The position numbers were made by a program, and so were the translations under genes. Shown one piece after another: positions 53,645-62,846 of a stretch of DNA of 64,000 nucleotides (its first letter is position 1; the number at the start of each line of letters is the position of its first letter). The DNA comes from Pseudomonas sp. Marseille-Q3773 (GTDB taxonomy: Bacteria > Pseudomonadota > Gammaproteobacteria > Pseudomonadales > Pseudomonadaceae). The notes below the pieces were generated by a model. That model searched no databases and was not told the DNA's origin. It saw nothing but the letters and a program-made list of their open reading frames with translations. The stretch lies in assembly GCF_916618955.1 (NCBI RefSeq), contig NZ_OU745390.1, forward strand, positions 3,038,001 to 3,102,000, written 5' to 3'.

Positions 53645-56643
53645 CACGGCAGCGTCGACAGTGGGACACGGTACAGGGCGTCGCCCGGCTCGGCCTTGCC
53701 GAAGCGCACCCAGTTGGCCATGTCGTTGTGGAAGGTTTCGTACAGGCGGATCTTCGAGTCCAGTTCGTCGATGAAGTCCTCTTGCTCGGCCACCGACAGC
53801 GACAACCACAGGTCCTCGGTCATGCTCAGCGACTTGCTGCGGTATGGCAGGCCCTCGAGGTATTCGCCCAGCACCCCGCCCTGGGCCAGGTTGGCGCCTT
53901 TGCGCAAGGCACCCGGATCGCGGCTCATGTAGGCACTGGCGCTGGCGATTTCGTTGAAGAAATCACCGGGCGAACTGCGGGTCTTGCGCGCAGCGTCGAC
54001 GATCAGCTTCAGTGACTGCTGCAGGTCATTGAGCTGCAACTTGGTCAGCATCACGCACACCTGCAGGCTCGGCAGTGCCGGGTTGGTCAGGTCGCGGTCG
54101 GCAGCCCAGGCGCTGACCAGCTGCGGCGCCTGGCTGGCAGCGTGGCGGCCGAGGAAGTCCATGTGCATGGCATAGCCGATCGCCTGCGACTTGGCCGCCA
54201 GGCTTGCGCCCGTGGCCAACTGCGGTACTGGCTGTGGCTGCTGCTCACGCACCTGGTGCGCCAGCTCGGCGAAGGTCGAGCCGATCTCGCGCACGCGCTC
54301 GCCAAAGGCGCCCACATCGCCGCCCGGCACGCCCACGTACAGGTCGCCGATCTGCGGGTTGCTGTCGGCGGTGAGCACGCGGTACTGGCTTTCGGCCGAG
54401 CCATGGTTGTTCACCCCGGCGGGGGTGCGCAGGTGCAGGGCGTAGATCTTGATCTGCTTGCTCAGCGCGGCCTGGCGCACCTCGGCCTCGTTCATCTGGG
54501 TGCTGCTGTACGGGTCGTTCTTGCGCAGGGCGCCAGCATCGCTGACCAGCAGGACGATGCGCCCGCCATAGCCCGACCAGTCCATGCCTTCCACGGCCTG
54601 CATCACCCCGGCAAAGGCATCCTCATTGAACGAGTGGCTGGAAACGCTGGTGGCCTTGACCTGCGCCGCGGCCTTGAGGAAGCGCGCCGGGTCGCGGCCC
54701 TCCTCCAGGCTGACCAGGGTCTTGCTCAGGTAGTCCAGGCCCGGTGTGCGCTTGACGCTGTTGCGAAAGCCCACCAGACCGAAGCTGACGTTGTCCAGTT
54801 CGCCGCGTGCGGCCAGTTGTGCCTGCAGTTCGCTGACCACCTGGCGCACGCGGTCGATGTAGGGTTGCATCGACACCGAGGTGTCGACCACCAGGACGAT
54901 ACCAGTACGGAAGCGGTTGTCCGTCGCCACCGCCGCGCCGGCAGCCGTGACCGCCTGGCTGCGGGCGCTGCTGCCAGGGTCGATGGAAGCGACATTGAGC
55001 AACTGCACCGGCTGGCCATCAGCGCCGAAGCTTTCCCGGTAGTCGAAGATCGGCATCAGGTAGAACTGGTTCTGTGGCACCGCGCTGGCGGCCGGTTCCA
55101 GGGCCAGCACCTGGGGTACCTGGTCGGGCTGGCTCTGCGCCTTGAGCAGGTCGGCACGGGCCTTGCCGGTGTCGTCGAGCAGTTGCTGCAGGTCTTCGGC
55201 CTGGCGCATGAACATCACTGGCGAACGGCCGGAACGCTCGGTGAATTTCAGCACCAGGCTTTGCTTCCAGTCGCTAGTTTGTGCCGCCGGCAACCAGCCG
55301 TCGCGCTGGCCGCTGCTGGAAGCACCCACTTCCAGCCATGGCTGGCCGTCGATGTCCTTGCGCTGGTACACGTACAGCACCGAGAACGCCGGCAGCGGCT
55401 CACCCGTGCTGTAGCCGGGGCGGGCCAGCAATTGCGCTTCGGGCTTGCTCAGCACGCGTTGGAACAGGGTTTTCTTGCCTGGCATCAACAACGGCCGGCC
55501 GTCTTCGCTGGCCGCTGGCGGCGGCGCGGTCGGTGGCAGCGGGTCGCTCGCGGTTTGCGCCAGCGGTGGTTGCGCAACCGCTTGCTCATTGCCAGAGCGC
55601 AACCAGAAGAAGGTCGCGCCCAGGCCCAGCGCCGCGGCGATGGCCACGGCCAGTATGGCCTTGGCCGGCTTGCCCGAGGCGGGTTGCGGCGGCGCAGCGG
55701 GCCGGGTCGGCGCCGGCTTTGGCGCAGGTTCAGGTACAGCGACCGGCGTTGCCGTGGCCTGCGGGATATCGATGGACACTGGTGTCAGCCCACCCAGCTC
55801 GGCCTTGCCCGGCAGCGCGACCGGCAACGGCCGGATCACCGTGCTGTCCGCGCTGTCGGCTGGCAGGCGGTCGAGTGCAGCCAGCAACGCCGCGGCATCG
55901 GCGAAGCGTTGTTCAGGGTCCTTGGCCAGCAGCCCGCGCAGGATGTCCTGATAGCGCCCATGCTCGATCGGCAGTTCCGGCAACGGCTCGGTCAGGTGGG
56001 CCAGCGCAGTCGACAAGGCATCGGTGCCCCGGTAGGGCAGCTCGCCGACGAGGATCTCGTACAGCACCACGCCAAGCGCATACAGGTCGGCGCGGCCGTC
56101 GATGTCCATGCCGCGCGCCTGCTCCGGGCTCATGTAGCTGGGGGTGCCGACGGCGAAGCCGGCCTGGGTGAACTGGGTGCGGTCATCCAGCGACTTGGCG
56201 ATGCCGAAGTCGGAGAGCACCGCCGTGCCGTCGGCACGGAACAGGATGTTGGCCGGTTTCACGTCGCGGTGCACCAGCCCCTGGGCGTGGGCATAACCCA
56301 GCGCCTGGGCGATCTGCCGCACGTACAGCAAGCCCTGCTCAGGGGTAAGCCCGGCAGCGATGCGCTCCTTGAGGGTCCCGCTGGGCAGGTACTCCATGGC
56401 CATGTAGTACAGCTCGCCGACATTACCAATGTCATGGATGGTGGCAATGTGCGGATGCGCCAGCCGCGCCAGGGTGCGCCCTTCGCGCAGGAAGCGCTCG
56501 CAGAAGGTAGGGTCGGCGGCAAGGCTCGCGACCATCACCTTCAGCGCCACCTTGCGCTGCAGCGAGCGCTGGGTCGCCAGGTAGACGCTGGCCATGGCGC
56601 CCTGGCCAATTTCGCTGTCGATGTCGAATCCGGGGATCTGCAT
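53644..56643 (-). CDS. ppkA: T6SS serine/threonine kinase PpkA
   Basis: 999 residues. The cytoplasmic kinase spans about 1-265: glycine loop 'IGQGAMASVYLAT', VALK lysine near 37, catalytic loop 'HRDVKPANILF' near 125, 'DFGIAKS', 'GTPSYMSPEQARG'. A TM segment 'AILAVAIAAALGLGATFFWL' lies near 333-352. The periplasmic part includes a von Willebrand A domain with MIDAS 'LVVDTSVSMQ' near 593. PpkA phosphorylates Fha to activate H1-T6SS; PppA reverses this. ATG 56643 follows the pppA stop by 14 bases. Confidence 0.93.
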   Translation of the reverse strand: MQIPGFDIDSEIGQGAMASVYLATQRSLQRKVALKVMVASLAADPTFCERFLREGRTLARLAHPHIATIHDIGNVGELYYMAMEYLPSGTLKERIAAGLTPEQGLLYVRQIAQALGYAHAQGLVHRDVKPANILFRADGTAVLSDFGIAKSLDDRTQFTQAGFAVGTPSYMSPEQARGMDIDGRADLYALGVVLYEILVGELPYRGTDALSTALAHLTEPLPELPIEHGRYQDILRGLLAKDPEQRFADAAALLAALDRLPADSADSTVIRPLPVALPGKAELGGLTPVSIDIPQATATPVAVPEPAPKPAPTRPAAPPQPASGKPAKAILAVAIAAALGLGATFFWLRSGNEQAVAQPPLAQTASDPLPPTAPPPAASEDGRPLLMPGKKTLFQRVLSKPEAQLLARPGYSTGEPLPAFSVLYVYQRKDIDGQPWLEVGASSSGQRDGWLPAAQTSDWKQSLVLKFTERSGRSPVMFMRQAEDLQQLLDDTGKARADLLKAQSQPDQVPQVLALEPAASAVPQNQFYLMPIFDYRESFGADGQPVQLLNVASIDPGSSARSQAVTAAGAAVATDNRFRTGIVLVVDTSVSMQPYIDRVRQVVSELQAQLAARGELDNVSFGLVGFRNSVKRTPGLDYLSKTLVSLEEGRDPARFLKAAAQVKATSVSSHSFNEDAFAGVMQAVEGMDWSGYGGRIVLLVSDAGALRKNDPYSSTQMNEAEVRQAALSKQIKIYALHLRTPAGVNNHGSAESQYRVLTADSNPQIGDLYVGVPGGDVGAFGERVREIGSTFAELAHQVREQQPQPVPQLATGASLAAKSQAIGYAMHMDFLGRHAASQAPQLVSAWAADRDLTNPALPSLQVCVMLTKLQLNDLQQSLKLIVDAARKTRSSPGDFFNEIASASAYMSRDPGALRKGANLAQGGVLGEYLEGLPYRSKSLSMTEDLWLSLSVAEQEDFIDELDSKIRLYETFHNDMANWVRFGKAEPGDALYRVPLSTLP

Positions 56644-56657
56644 GTTCAGGGTGCTCT

Positions 56658-57377
56658 TCAATTCGCCTTCACCACCACGGCGGTAATGTTGTCGGGGGCG
56701 CCACGGGTCAGCCCCAGGTGCACCAGGCTGCGGACCACCTGGTAGGGGTCGGCGTGGCCGAGCACGTCGGCGATCTCGTGGTCTTCGGCAGTCTTGTTCA
56801 AGCCGTCGCTGCACAGCAGGTAGGTATCGCCGGGCTGTACCTGCACGTTCACCGCCTGCAGTTCGAGCTGGTCCTCCACGCCGATGGCGCGGGTGACGAT
56901 GTTGCCGCGCGGGTGCACGCGCGCTTCGGCCTCGTTGAGCAGGCCGCTGTCCTGCAGTTCCTGGACGTAGCTGTGGTCATGCGACAGGCGTTCGATGCGG
57001 CCATCGCGCAGGCGATACAGGCGGCTGTCACCGGCCCACAAGCCCACGGCCCGGTCGCCGCGTGCGGCCAGCAGCACCACCGTGCTGCCCATCATCGCCA
57101 CGCCCCGGCGCAGGGTTTCCTCACGCACCACGCGGTTGACCCGGGCCAGTGTGTCGCGCAAGGCCTGGGCGAAATCCTCCAGCCCATCGATGAGCGGCAA
57201 CTGGCGCAGGCTGTCCACCGCCAGGCTGCTCACGTAGTCTCCGGCGGCATGCCCGCCCATGCCGTCGGCAACGGCCCACAGGCCATCCCAGGTCAGCTCC
57301 AGGCAGGCGTCTTCGTTGATCTTGCGGACCATGCCCACATGGCTGTAGCTGGCCGCGCTGTAGTGCACGCGGTTCAT
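56658..57377 (-). CDS. pppA: T6SS PP2C-type phosphatase PppA
   Basis: 239-residue Mn/Mg-dependent phosphatase. Motifs: 'VRKINEDACL' (RxxNED, near 17-26), 'WAVADGMGGHAAGD' (metal-binding D-G-x-G-G), 'LLCSDGLNKT' and 'TRGAPDNITAVVV'. Antagonist of PpkA in the threonine phosphorylation pathway. Overlaps tagF by 4 bases. Confidence 0.94.
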   Translation of the reverse strand: MNRVHYSAASYSHVGMVRKINEDACLELTWDGLWAVADGMGGHAAGDYVSSLAVDSLRQLPLIDGLEDFAQALRDTLARVNRVVREETLRRGVAMMGSTVVLLAARGDRAVGLWAGDSRLYRLRDGRIERLSHDHSYVQELQDSGLLNEAEARVHPRGNIVTRAIGVEDQLELQAVNVQVQPGDTYLLCSDGLNKTAEDHEIADVLGHADPYQVVRSLVHLGLTRGAPDNITAVVVKAN

Positions 57378-58030
57378 GCGGGTTGCGCCTCGCTGCCGAG
57401 CAGGAACGCGGCGAACTGGTCGCTGCGCGGCAGGCCCTGGCTACGCAGCAGGCCAGGGGCGATTCGCTCGCTGCCCTGCCCCCACCACAGGCTCATGCCT
57501 TGGCAGGCGCATTCGGCCAAGGCCAGTGCCCGGCCCTGCGGGGTAACGCCGTCCAGCCGCTGCAACCCGCCCACGGCCACCCGGGGCCCCTGCAGCAGCG
57601 GCCTGGCCTGGCTGAACGGCTGCAAGGCCGCCTCGAAACGCTCGAACGACGCATCCGCTTCCAGCGTGCCCAGCAACGCCGCCTCGACCGCTTCGAACCA
57701 GTCATCGGCACCGCCGACGATGCCGGCGAGCGCCACGCCGGGTTCCAGTACCTGCGCCACGCTCAGCGGAAAATAGCGCCCGACCCGGTCGATGCTCGGC
57801 ATCAGTACGCCGACCACCGCATCCGGGCCACATACCCCGGGTGCCAGGGCAAAGCGCCACAACGGGCTGACCAGGTAGGCCTGTAGCCAGCCCTCGCCAA
57901 GCGCCTGCTGGCTGGCCTGGATACCGGCGGCCAGCCACTGGTCCCAGGGCTGGATGAAGGTCTGCGGCAGGCCGCGGCTGACGAAGTCGCCGCGGCAGGC
58001 CAGTTTTCCGTAGAAACCGACGTCGTTCAC
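57374..58030 (-). CDS. tagF: T6SS-associated protein TagF
   Basis: 218 residues; the family start 'GFYGKLACRGDFVSRGLPQTFIQPWDQWLAAGI' is clear. 'APGVCGPDAVVGVLMPSIDRVGRYFPLSV' follows near 62-90. In P. aeruginosa TagF represses H1-T6SS post-translationally, independently of the kinase pathway. Overlaps tssM (upstream) and pppA (downstream) by 4 bases each. Confidence 0.93.
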   Translation of the reverse strand: MNDVGFYGKLACRGDFVSRGLPQTFIQPWDQWLAAGIQASQQALGEGWLQAYLVSPLWRFALAPGVCGPDAVVGVLMPSIDRVGRYFPLSVAQVLEPGVALAGIVGGADDWFEAVEAALLGTLEADASFERFEAALQPFSQARPLLQGPRVAVGGLQRLDGVTPQGRALALAECACQGMSLWWGQGSERIAPGLLRSQGLPRSDQFAAFLLGSEAQPA

Positions 58031-61000
58031 AGATGCTCCGGCAGGCTGAAACCGCTGACCACTCGGCTGCGGAACGGGTTGAAGGCACTGCTGGCGCGCA
58101 GTTCATAGGACACGCTGGCGCCCTCCACGCGCAAGCGCAGGTTGAAGCGCTCTGGCGAGCTGCCGGCCACCAGGTCGGATTGGTCGAGCAGGCGGAACCA
58201 CGCCCAGGGGCCTTCCACCGTCAGCCCCGAACGGCCGCTGGCCGCTGGCGGCGCGATCGACAGGCGGACCACGCCGATGCTGTTGGGGTTGGGCCACTGC
58301 AGCGCCACCGGACGGCTCGGGCCGTGGTCGTAACTGACTTGCTGGCCGTCGAGGTCGAGCAGGAACTGGGTGATGCTCGCGTCCATCGCCACCGGCTTGA
58401 GTTCGAAACGCACGCTTGGCTGCAGGCCGTTGCCGCTGCGGAAGAAGGCATCGCGGATGGTCGCCGCGCGCTGGAAGGTGTACAGCACGTTGCTGCCGAT
58501 GCCCAGCTTCTGCGCCGCGCCTGGCTGCCAGCTCCACGGTGTGCTGGAGGTATTGACGTAGGGTTGCAGGTACTTGCGGAAGTAGTTGTCCATCACCCCG
58601 CCGACGCCGAAGAACTGGCCGAAGTCTTCCAGCGTGGCGTCACGCGCACTGCCGGCCACCAGCGGGTAGCGGCCGCTGAGCGACTGGCGGTAGACATTCA
58701 GCACTTCGCTGGCCCAGGCGGCATTGAGCTGGTTGCGCACCCCGCCCATGACGATGCCGTGGGTCGAGCCAAGTACCGAGCTGACCAGGTTCTGCACCAC
58801 CTTGGGCTGGCGTGCCGCGCCCAGGGCCACCCGTTGCGCCGCGGCCTGGGCCTGGTTCTTGGCCTCGCCGAGCAAGGCGTCGCCGCTGGCCCCTACCATG
58901 GCGCTGACCTGCACGTAGAGCGCATTGAGGTCGGTGAGCAAGCCGTCGATGGCGGCGGGCTGGCCTTCGCCGCTGCCGACCAGCGTGGCCAGCTCGGCGA
59001 AGTGCGCGGTCACCGGGTCCTGCGTGCGTGCAGCGGGGCTGTCGACCGGCAGCGGCGCGTCGCCGAGCAGCCCGCCAAGGCGCTGACGCAGCTGGTCGAC
59101 ACCGGCCTGCTGGGCCTTGTCCTGGGCCTTGTCGAGGGTGGTCGGCTGCGCCAGGTTGGTTTCACGGGCCGCCGCCTGCAGCAGCAGCTTCATCGGCGAG
59201 GCCGGCCCGGACAACACGCGCAACACGTCAGCGGCCTGGCCGACACTGGTGATCGGCACGAAGTCCAGGTCGTCGAGCAGGGCATCCCAGTGACGGATGT
59301 AATCCTGGTAGTAGAGCTGCTGCACATCGTCGGCCAGGCGCCGGGCATCGCCCGCCTCGCCCGGCGCGCGGCCCAGTACCCAGCGTTCCTCGGCCAGGGT
59401 GGTGCTCTGCGCCAGGCTGGCGGCGAGGAATACCTGGCGGTAGCCCTGCACGGTGAACAACCCCGGCAGCGGCTCGCTCAGCGGCTTGCCGCTCTTGAAA
59501 CGAAACACCAGGGCGGCATCGCGCCCGGCAACGTCGCTGACGCGGAAGTCGTCGACCCCGCCGGGCAGCTTCTGGCGCTTGACCCGGTCGTACACCCGCT
59601 GGGCTACCGGCAGTTGCTGCAACTGGCGACGGGTATCGTCGATCAGGCGCTGGTCCAGGCGTGCATTCGGCGGGCGTTTCTCGAACAGCGCCGCGAGGTG
59701 CTGCTCCAGGGCCTGGCGCAGGTCAGGCGCCAGGTCGCGCGGTAACTGGCGTTCCCAGTCGAGGGTGATCCAGGCCCTGATGAAGTCCGGGTCGTAGTGC
59801 TCGGCATCGGCCAGCATCAGGTAGGCCTTGAGGCCTTCGTAAAGGTAGTCGGATGGCCCGCCGGCATACAGCTGCTCCTCGATGCGGGTGACCAGGCGCG
59901 GGGCGAAGATGGCGATCAGCAGCTTGCGGTACAGGCTCTGCGATTCGCTTTCGAGCATGTCGCCCTGGTACAGGCCCAGGCCCTCGGCCCAGCTGGGTGG
60001 GTCGTCGGCCAGGTGGCGCACGGCGTTGAGCAGCGGCAGTACGTCGACCACGTTGCGCTGCGCGGGGCTCAGGCCTTGCACGCTTTTGCCCAGCGGCTGC
60101 AGGCGGCCGTCGACCTCGGCGATGTATTGCTGGTTGGCGCGGTAACTGAGGGTCCACAAGGTGCCGACCAACAGCACCAGAGCCACGCTCAGGGCCAGCG
60201 CGCCCCGGGCGATCCAGCGGCGCCGCTGCTCCACCTTGGGGTTGCTGCCAACCAGGCCGCGCTCGGCAAAGGCCACTGCGGTGAACAGCCGCTCGATAAA
60301 GTAGCTGCGCCCGCTGCCGCTCTGGCGTGCCAGGTGCGCGCGGTCCAGGCCCATGCTCTGGGCCATGCTGCCGATCAGCCGGTCGATCGGGCTGCCTTCC
60401 TGGGTGCCGCTGGTGAAGTACACGCCGCGCAGCAACGCCCGCGCTTCGAAGGCGTTGGGCTTGAAGATGCCGTCGAGGAACAGCTTGAGGTTGCCACGCA
60501 GGGCGGCGAACTGCTGCACGAAGCCGTAGATCAGGTCGCGCCGGGCCGGGTCGCGTTCCTGTTGCAGGCGTTCGACCAAGCGCTCGCCGAGGCGCTGTTC
60601 GAGCAAGCCGAACTCGTTGTCGAACTGTGCCAACGGGCCGTCACCGCCCTGTTCGGGGGTGTCCAGCGGGAACGTCATGCCCCACACCTGGGCCCGCTCG
60701 TCCTTGCCCAGGTTGTCGAAGAATTCCATGAAGCCCGGCACCAGGTCGAGCTTGGTCAGCATCAGGTACACCGGGAAGCGCACGCCCAGCTGGCTGTACA
60801 GTTCCTGGATGCGCGCACGGATCGCCGCGGCATGCGCGGCGCGCTCGGCATCGCTGCCCAGCAGCAGGTCGGACAGGCTGATGGCGATGAACGCGCCGTC
60901 GATCGGGCGGCGCGAGCGCTGGGTCTTGAGCAGGTCGAGAAAGCCCAGCCAGGCCGCCTTGTCGACCTGGGCGTGGCTGTCCTGGGTGGTGTAACGGCCG

Positions 61001-61536
61001 GCGGTGTCGAGCAGCACGGCCTGGTCGGTGAACCACCAGTCGCAGTTGCGCGTGCCGCCGACACCACGGATGGCGCCCTCGCCCAGTTGCGCGGCCAGCG
61101 GGAAGTGCAGGCCGGAATTGACCAGCGCGGTGGTCTTGCCCGAGCCGGGCGGGCCAATGATCACGTACCACGGCAGCTCGTACAGGTTGCGCCGTTCGTC
61201 ACCGCCCAGGCGGGCTTTCTTCAGCAGGGCCAGGGCCTCGTCCATGCGCTGGCGCAGCGCCGCCAGCTCTCCGCTGGTGGCCACACTGGCAGGGTCCGGG
61301 GCGGTCTCTGCGGCCAGGCTCTGCATGACCTTGGCCGCCTGTCGGCGTGCCTGCACGATGCGCCAGGCGCGGTAGCCGCCCCACAGGGCGAACAGCAGGA
61401 TGATCAGCAACCAGCGTGGCGTCGGCGGCGCCAGCATTTCCAGCAACGGCCCGACGAACCAGATGATCAGGCTGAGGGCGATCAGGCCCAGCAGCGGGAT
61501 CACCCAGCGAATGACAAAACTGAAAAACGCCTTCAC
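58027..61536 (-). CDS. tssM: T6SS membrane complex protein TssM (IcmF)
   Basis: 1169-residue inner-membrane protein. Two N-terminal TM segments ('FVIRWVIPLLGLIALSLIIWFVGPLL', 'RWLLIILLFALWGGYRAWRIV') precede a cytoplasmic NTPase-like domain with Walker A 'GPPGSGKTTALVNSG' (about 130-144). A third TM ('ALALSVALVLLVGTLWTLSY', near 443) leads to the large periplasmic domain that spans to the outer-membrane TssJ. With TssL it forms the membrane channel base. Overlaps tssL by 4 bases. Confidence 0.95.
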   Translation of the reverse strand: MKAFFSFVIRWVIPLLGLIALSLIIWFVGPLLEMLAPPTPRWLLIILLFALWGGYRAWRIVQARRQAAKVMQSLAAETAPDPASVATSGELAALRQRMDEALALLKKARLGGDERRNLYELPWYVIIGPPGSGKTTALVNSGLHFPLAAQLGEGAIRGVGGTRNCDWWFTDQAVLLDTAGRYTTQDSHAQVDKAAWLGFLDLLKTQRSRRPIDGAFIAISLSDLLLGSDAERAAHAAAIRARIQELYSQLGVRFPVYLMLTKLDLVPGFMEFFDNLGKDERAQVWGMTFPLDTPEQGGDGPLAQFDNEFGLLEQRLGERLVERLQQERDPARRDLIYGFVQQFAALRGNLKLFLDGIFKPNAFEARALLRGVYFTSGTQEGSPIDRLIGSMAQSMGLDRAHLARQSGSGRSYFIERLFTAVAFAERGLVGSNPKVEQRRRWIARGALALSVALVLLVGTLWTLSYRANQQYIAEVDGRLQPLGKSVQGLSPAQRNVVDVLPLLNAVRHLADDPPSWAEGLGLYQGDMLESESQSLYRKLLIAIFAPRLVTRIEEQLYAGGPSDYLYEGLKAYLMLADAEHYDPDFIRAWITLDWERQLPRDLAPDLRQALEQHLAALFEKRPPNARLDQRLIDDTRRQLQQLPVAQRVYDRVKRQKLPGGVDDFRVSDVAGRDAALVFRFKSGKPLSEPLPGLFTVQGYRQVFLAASLAQSTTLAEERWVLGRAPGEAGDARRLADDVQQLYYQDYIRHWDALLDDLDFVPITSVGQAADVLRVLSGPASPMKLLLQAAARETNLAQPTTLDKAQDKAQQAGVDQLRQRLGGLLGDAPLPVDSPAARTQDPVTAHFAELATLVGSGEGQPAAIDGLLTDLNALYVQVSAMVGASGDALLGEAKNQAQAAAQRVALGAARQPKVVQNLVSSVLGSTHGIVMGGVRNQLNAAWASEVLNVYRQSLSGRYPLVAGSARDATLEDFGQFFGVGGVMDNYFRKYLQPYVNTSSTPWSWQPGAAQKLGIGSNVLYTFQRAATIRDAFFRSGNGLQPSVRFELKPVAMDASITQFLLDLDGQQVSYDHGPSRPVALQWPNPNSIGVVRLSIAPPAASGRSGLTVEGPWAWFRLLDQSDLVAGSSPERFNLRLRVEGASVSYELRASSAFNPFRSRVVSGFSLPEHL

Positions 61537-62840
61537 TCGACGCCCTCCGCCAGAACGGTGATTTCAACCCGGCGATTCTTCGCCCGGCCCTGCGCGGTGT
61601 CGTTCGACGCCAGCGGCTCGGTGTCGCTCAACCCTTGGGCACTGAAGCGCTCGGGTTGCCCGGTGCGCGCGGCGAGAATGCCCTTGACCTCTTCGGCGCG
61701 CGCCTGCGACAACGCCCAGTTGGACGGGAAGCGCAGGGTGGCGATGCGCTGGTTGTCGCTGTGCCCGGTGACCCGGACGTTGCCCTTGACCTTGGCCAGC
61801 GCCTCGGCAATGCGCAGCATCAGCGGCTGGAAATCACCCTTGATGCTGGCGCTGGCGCTGGCGAACAGTTCGTCGCCGCGAATGGTCACCACCGAGCGGT
61901 CGACCGCGTCTTCGACGGCGACCCGGCCGGCCTTGATGTCCTCGGCGAGGAACCCGGCCAGACGCGGGCGTTCCACCGGCTTGGGCTGCACCACCGGGCG
62001 GTCCATGGCCTGCACCGGGATTTCACCCAGCGCGTGGATACCGCGGAACACCGGCTCGGCATCGGCGGCCAGCTTCAGGCGCAGGCCGAACAACAACAGC
62101 AACAGCAGCGCCACGGCCACCGCCAGGCCCACCCAGGGCGGCACGAACTGGGCCAGGCGGTCACGGCTGACCGTCACTCCGCGCCAGTGCGGCGAAAGTT
62201 CGCGCTCACGCTCGCCACGGGCGCTGCGGATCGCCGCCGCAGTGCGCTCGCGCAGCGCTTCAAGCTGGGCACGGCCATCGTTCATGACCCGGTAGCGGCC
62301 TTCGAAGCCGAGGCTGGTGCACAGGTACAACAGCTCCAGCAGGTTGAGGCGTTCGCGCGGGCTCTGCAGGCAGTGCTCCATCAGCTGGAACACCTTCTCA
62401 CCGCCCCAGGCCTCGTTGTGCACGGTGATCAGCAAGCTCTGCCGGCTCCAGTCGCTGGCACTGCCCCACGGCGTGCTGAGCACCGCCTCGTCCAGCGCGG
62501 TACACAGCGCATAGCGCGCCAGCAGCACCTCGTTGCGCACCACCCCGGCGGCTTCGGCGCGGGTTTCGAACTGGCGCAGATAGGCCAGCAACTGCGCGCG
62601 CAGGCTGGCCGGCGCCGAGTGCGCGATGGTGTTGCGCAGGCGGGGAAGCAAGGCCAGCAACGGCCCGGCCGCCTGCTCCAGCGGGTTGAGGCCGACGCCC
62701 TGGCCAGGCGCCAGGGGCTCGGCTGGCACCTGCAATGGCGGCTGCTGCGGGGCCGCCGCGGCAGGCTGCGGGGCCGCGCGGCCACCGGGGCGCGGCATGA
62801 ACTGGGTACGGTCGTTGGCCTGCGGATCGTCCGGGTGCAT
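61533..62840 (-). CDS. tssL: T6SS membrane complex protein TssL with OmpA-like domain
   Basis: 435 residues: a Pro/Ala-rich start (about 1-45), the cytoplasmic DotU domain ('YALCTALDEAVLSTPWG', 'LMEHCLQSPRERLNLLELLYLCTSLGFEGRYRV', about 60-225), one TM ('VGLAVAVALLLLLLFGLRLKL', about 237-257) and a C-terminal OmpA-like peptidoglycan-binding domain ('VRVTGHSDNQRIATLRFPSNWALSQARAEEV', about 357-387). The OmpA extension is found in H1-type TssL. Six bases separate its ATG from the tssK stop. Confidence 0.95.
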   Translation of the reverse strand: MHPDDPQANDRTQFMPRPGGRAAPQPAAAAPQQPPLQVPAEPLAPGQGVGLNPLEQAAGPLLALLPRLRNTIAHSAPASLRAQLLAYLRQFETRAEAAGVVRNEVLLARYALCTALDEAVLSTPWGSASDWSRQSLLITVHNEAWGGEKVFQLMEHCLQSPRERLNLLELLYLCTSLGFEGRYRVMNDGRAQLEALRERTAAAIRSARGERERELSPHWRGVTVSRDRLAQFVPPWVGLAVAVALLLLLLFGLRLKLAADAEPVFRGIHALGEIPVQAMDRPVVQPKPVERPRLAGFLAEDIKAGRVAVEDAVDRSVVTIRGDELFASASASIKGDFQPLMLRIAEALAKVKGNVRVTGHSDNQRIATLRFPSNWALSQARAEEVKGILAARTGQPERFSAQGLSDTEPLASNDTAQGRAKNRRVEITVLAEGVE

Positions 62841-62846
62841 CGCGGG

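Noticed and set aside
54142..56745. 867-residue rightward frame, and 832-residue frame at 59797-62295
   Set aside because: Antisense to ppkA and tssM/tssL, which carry clear motifs.
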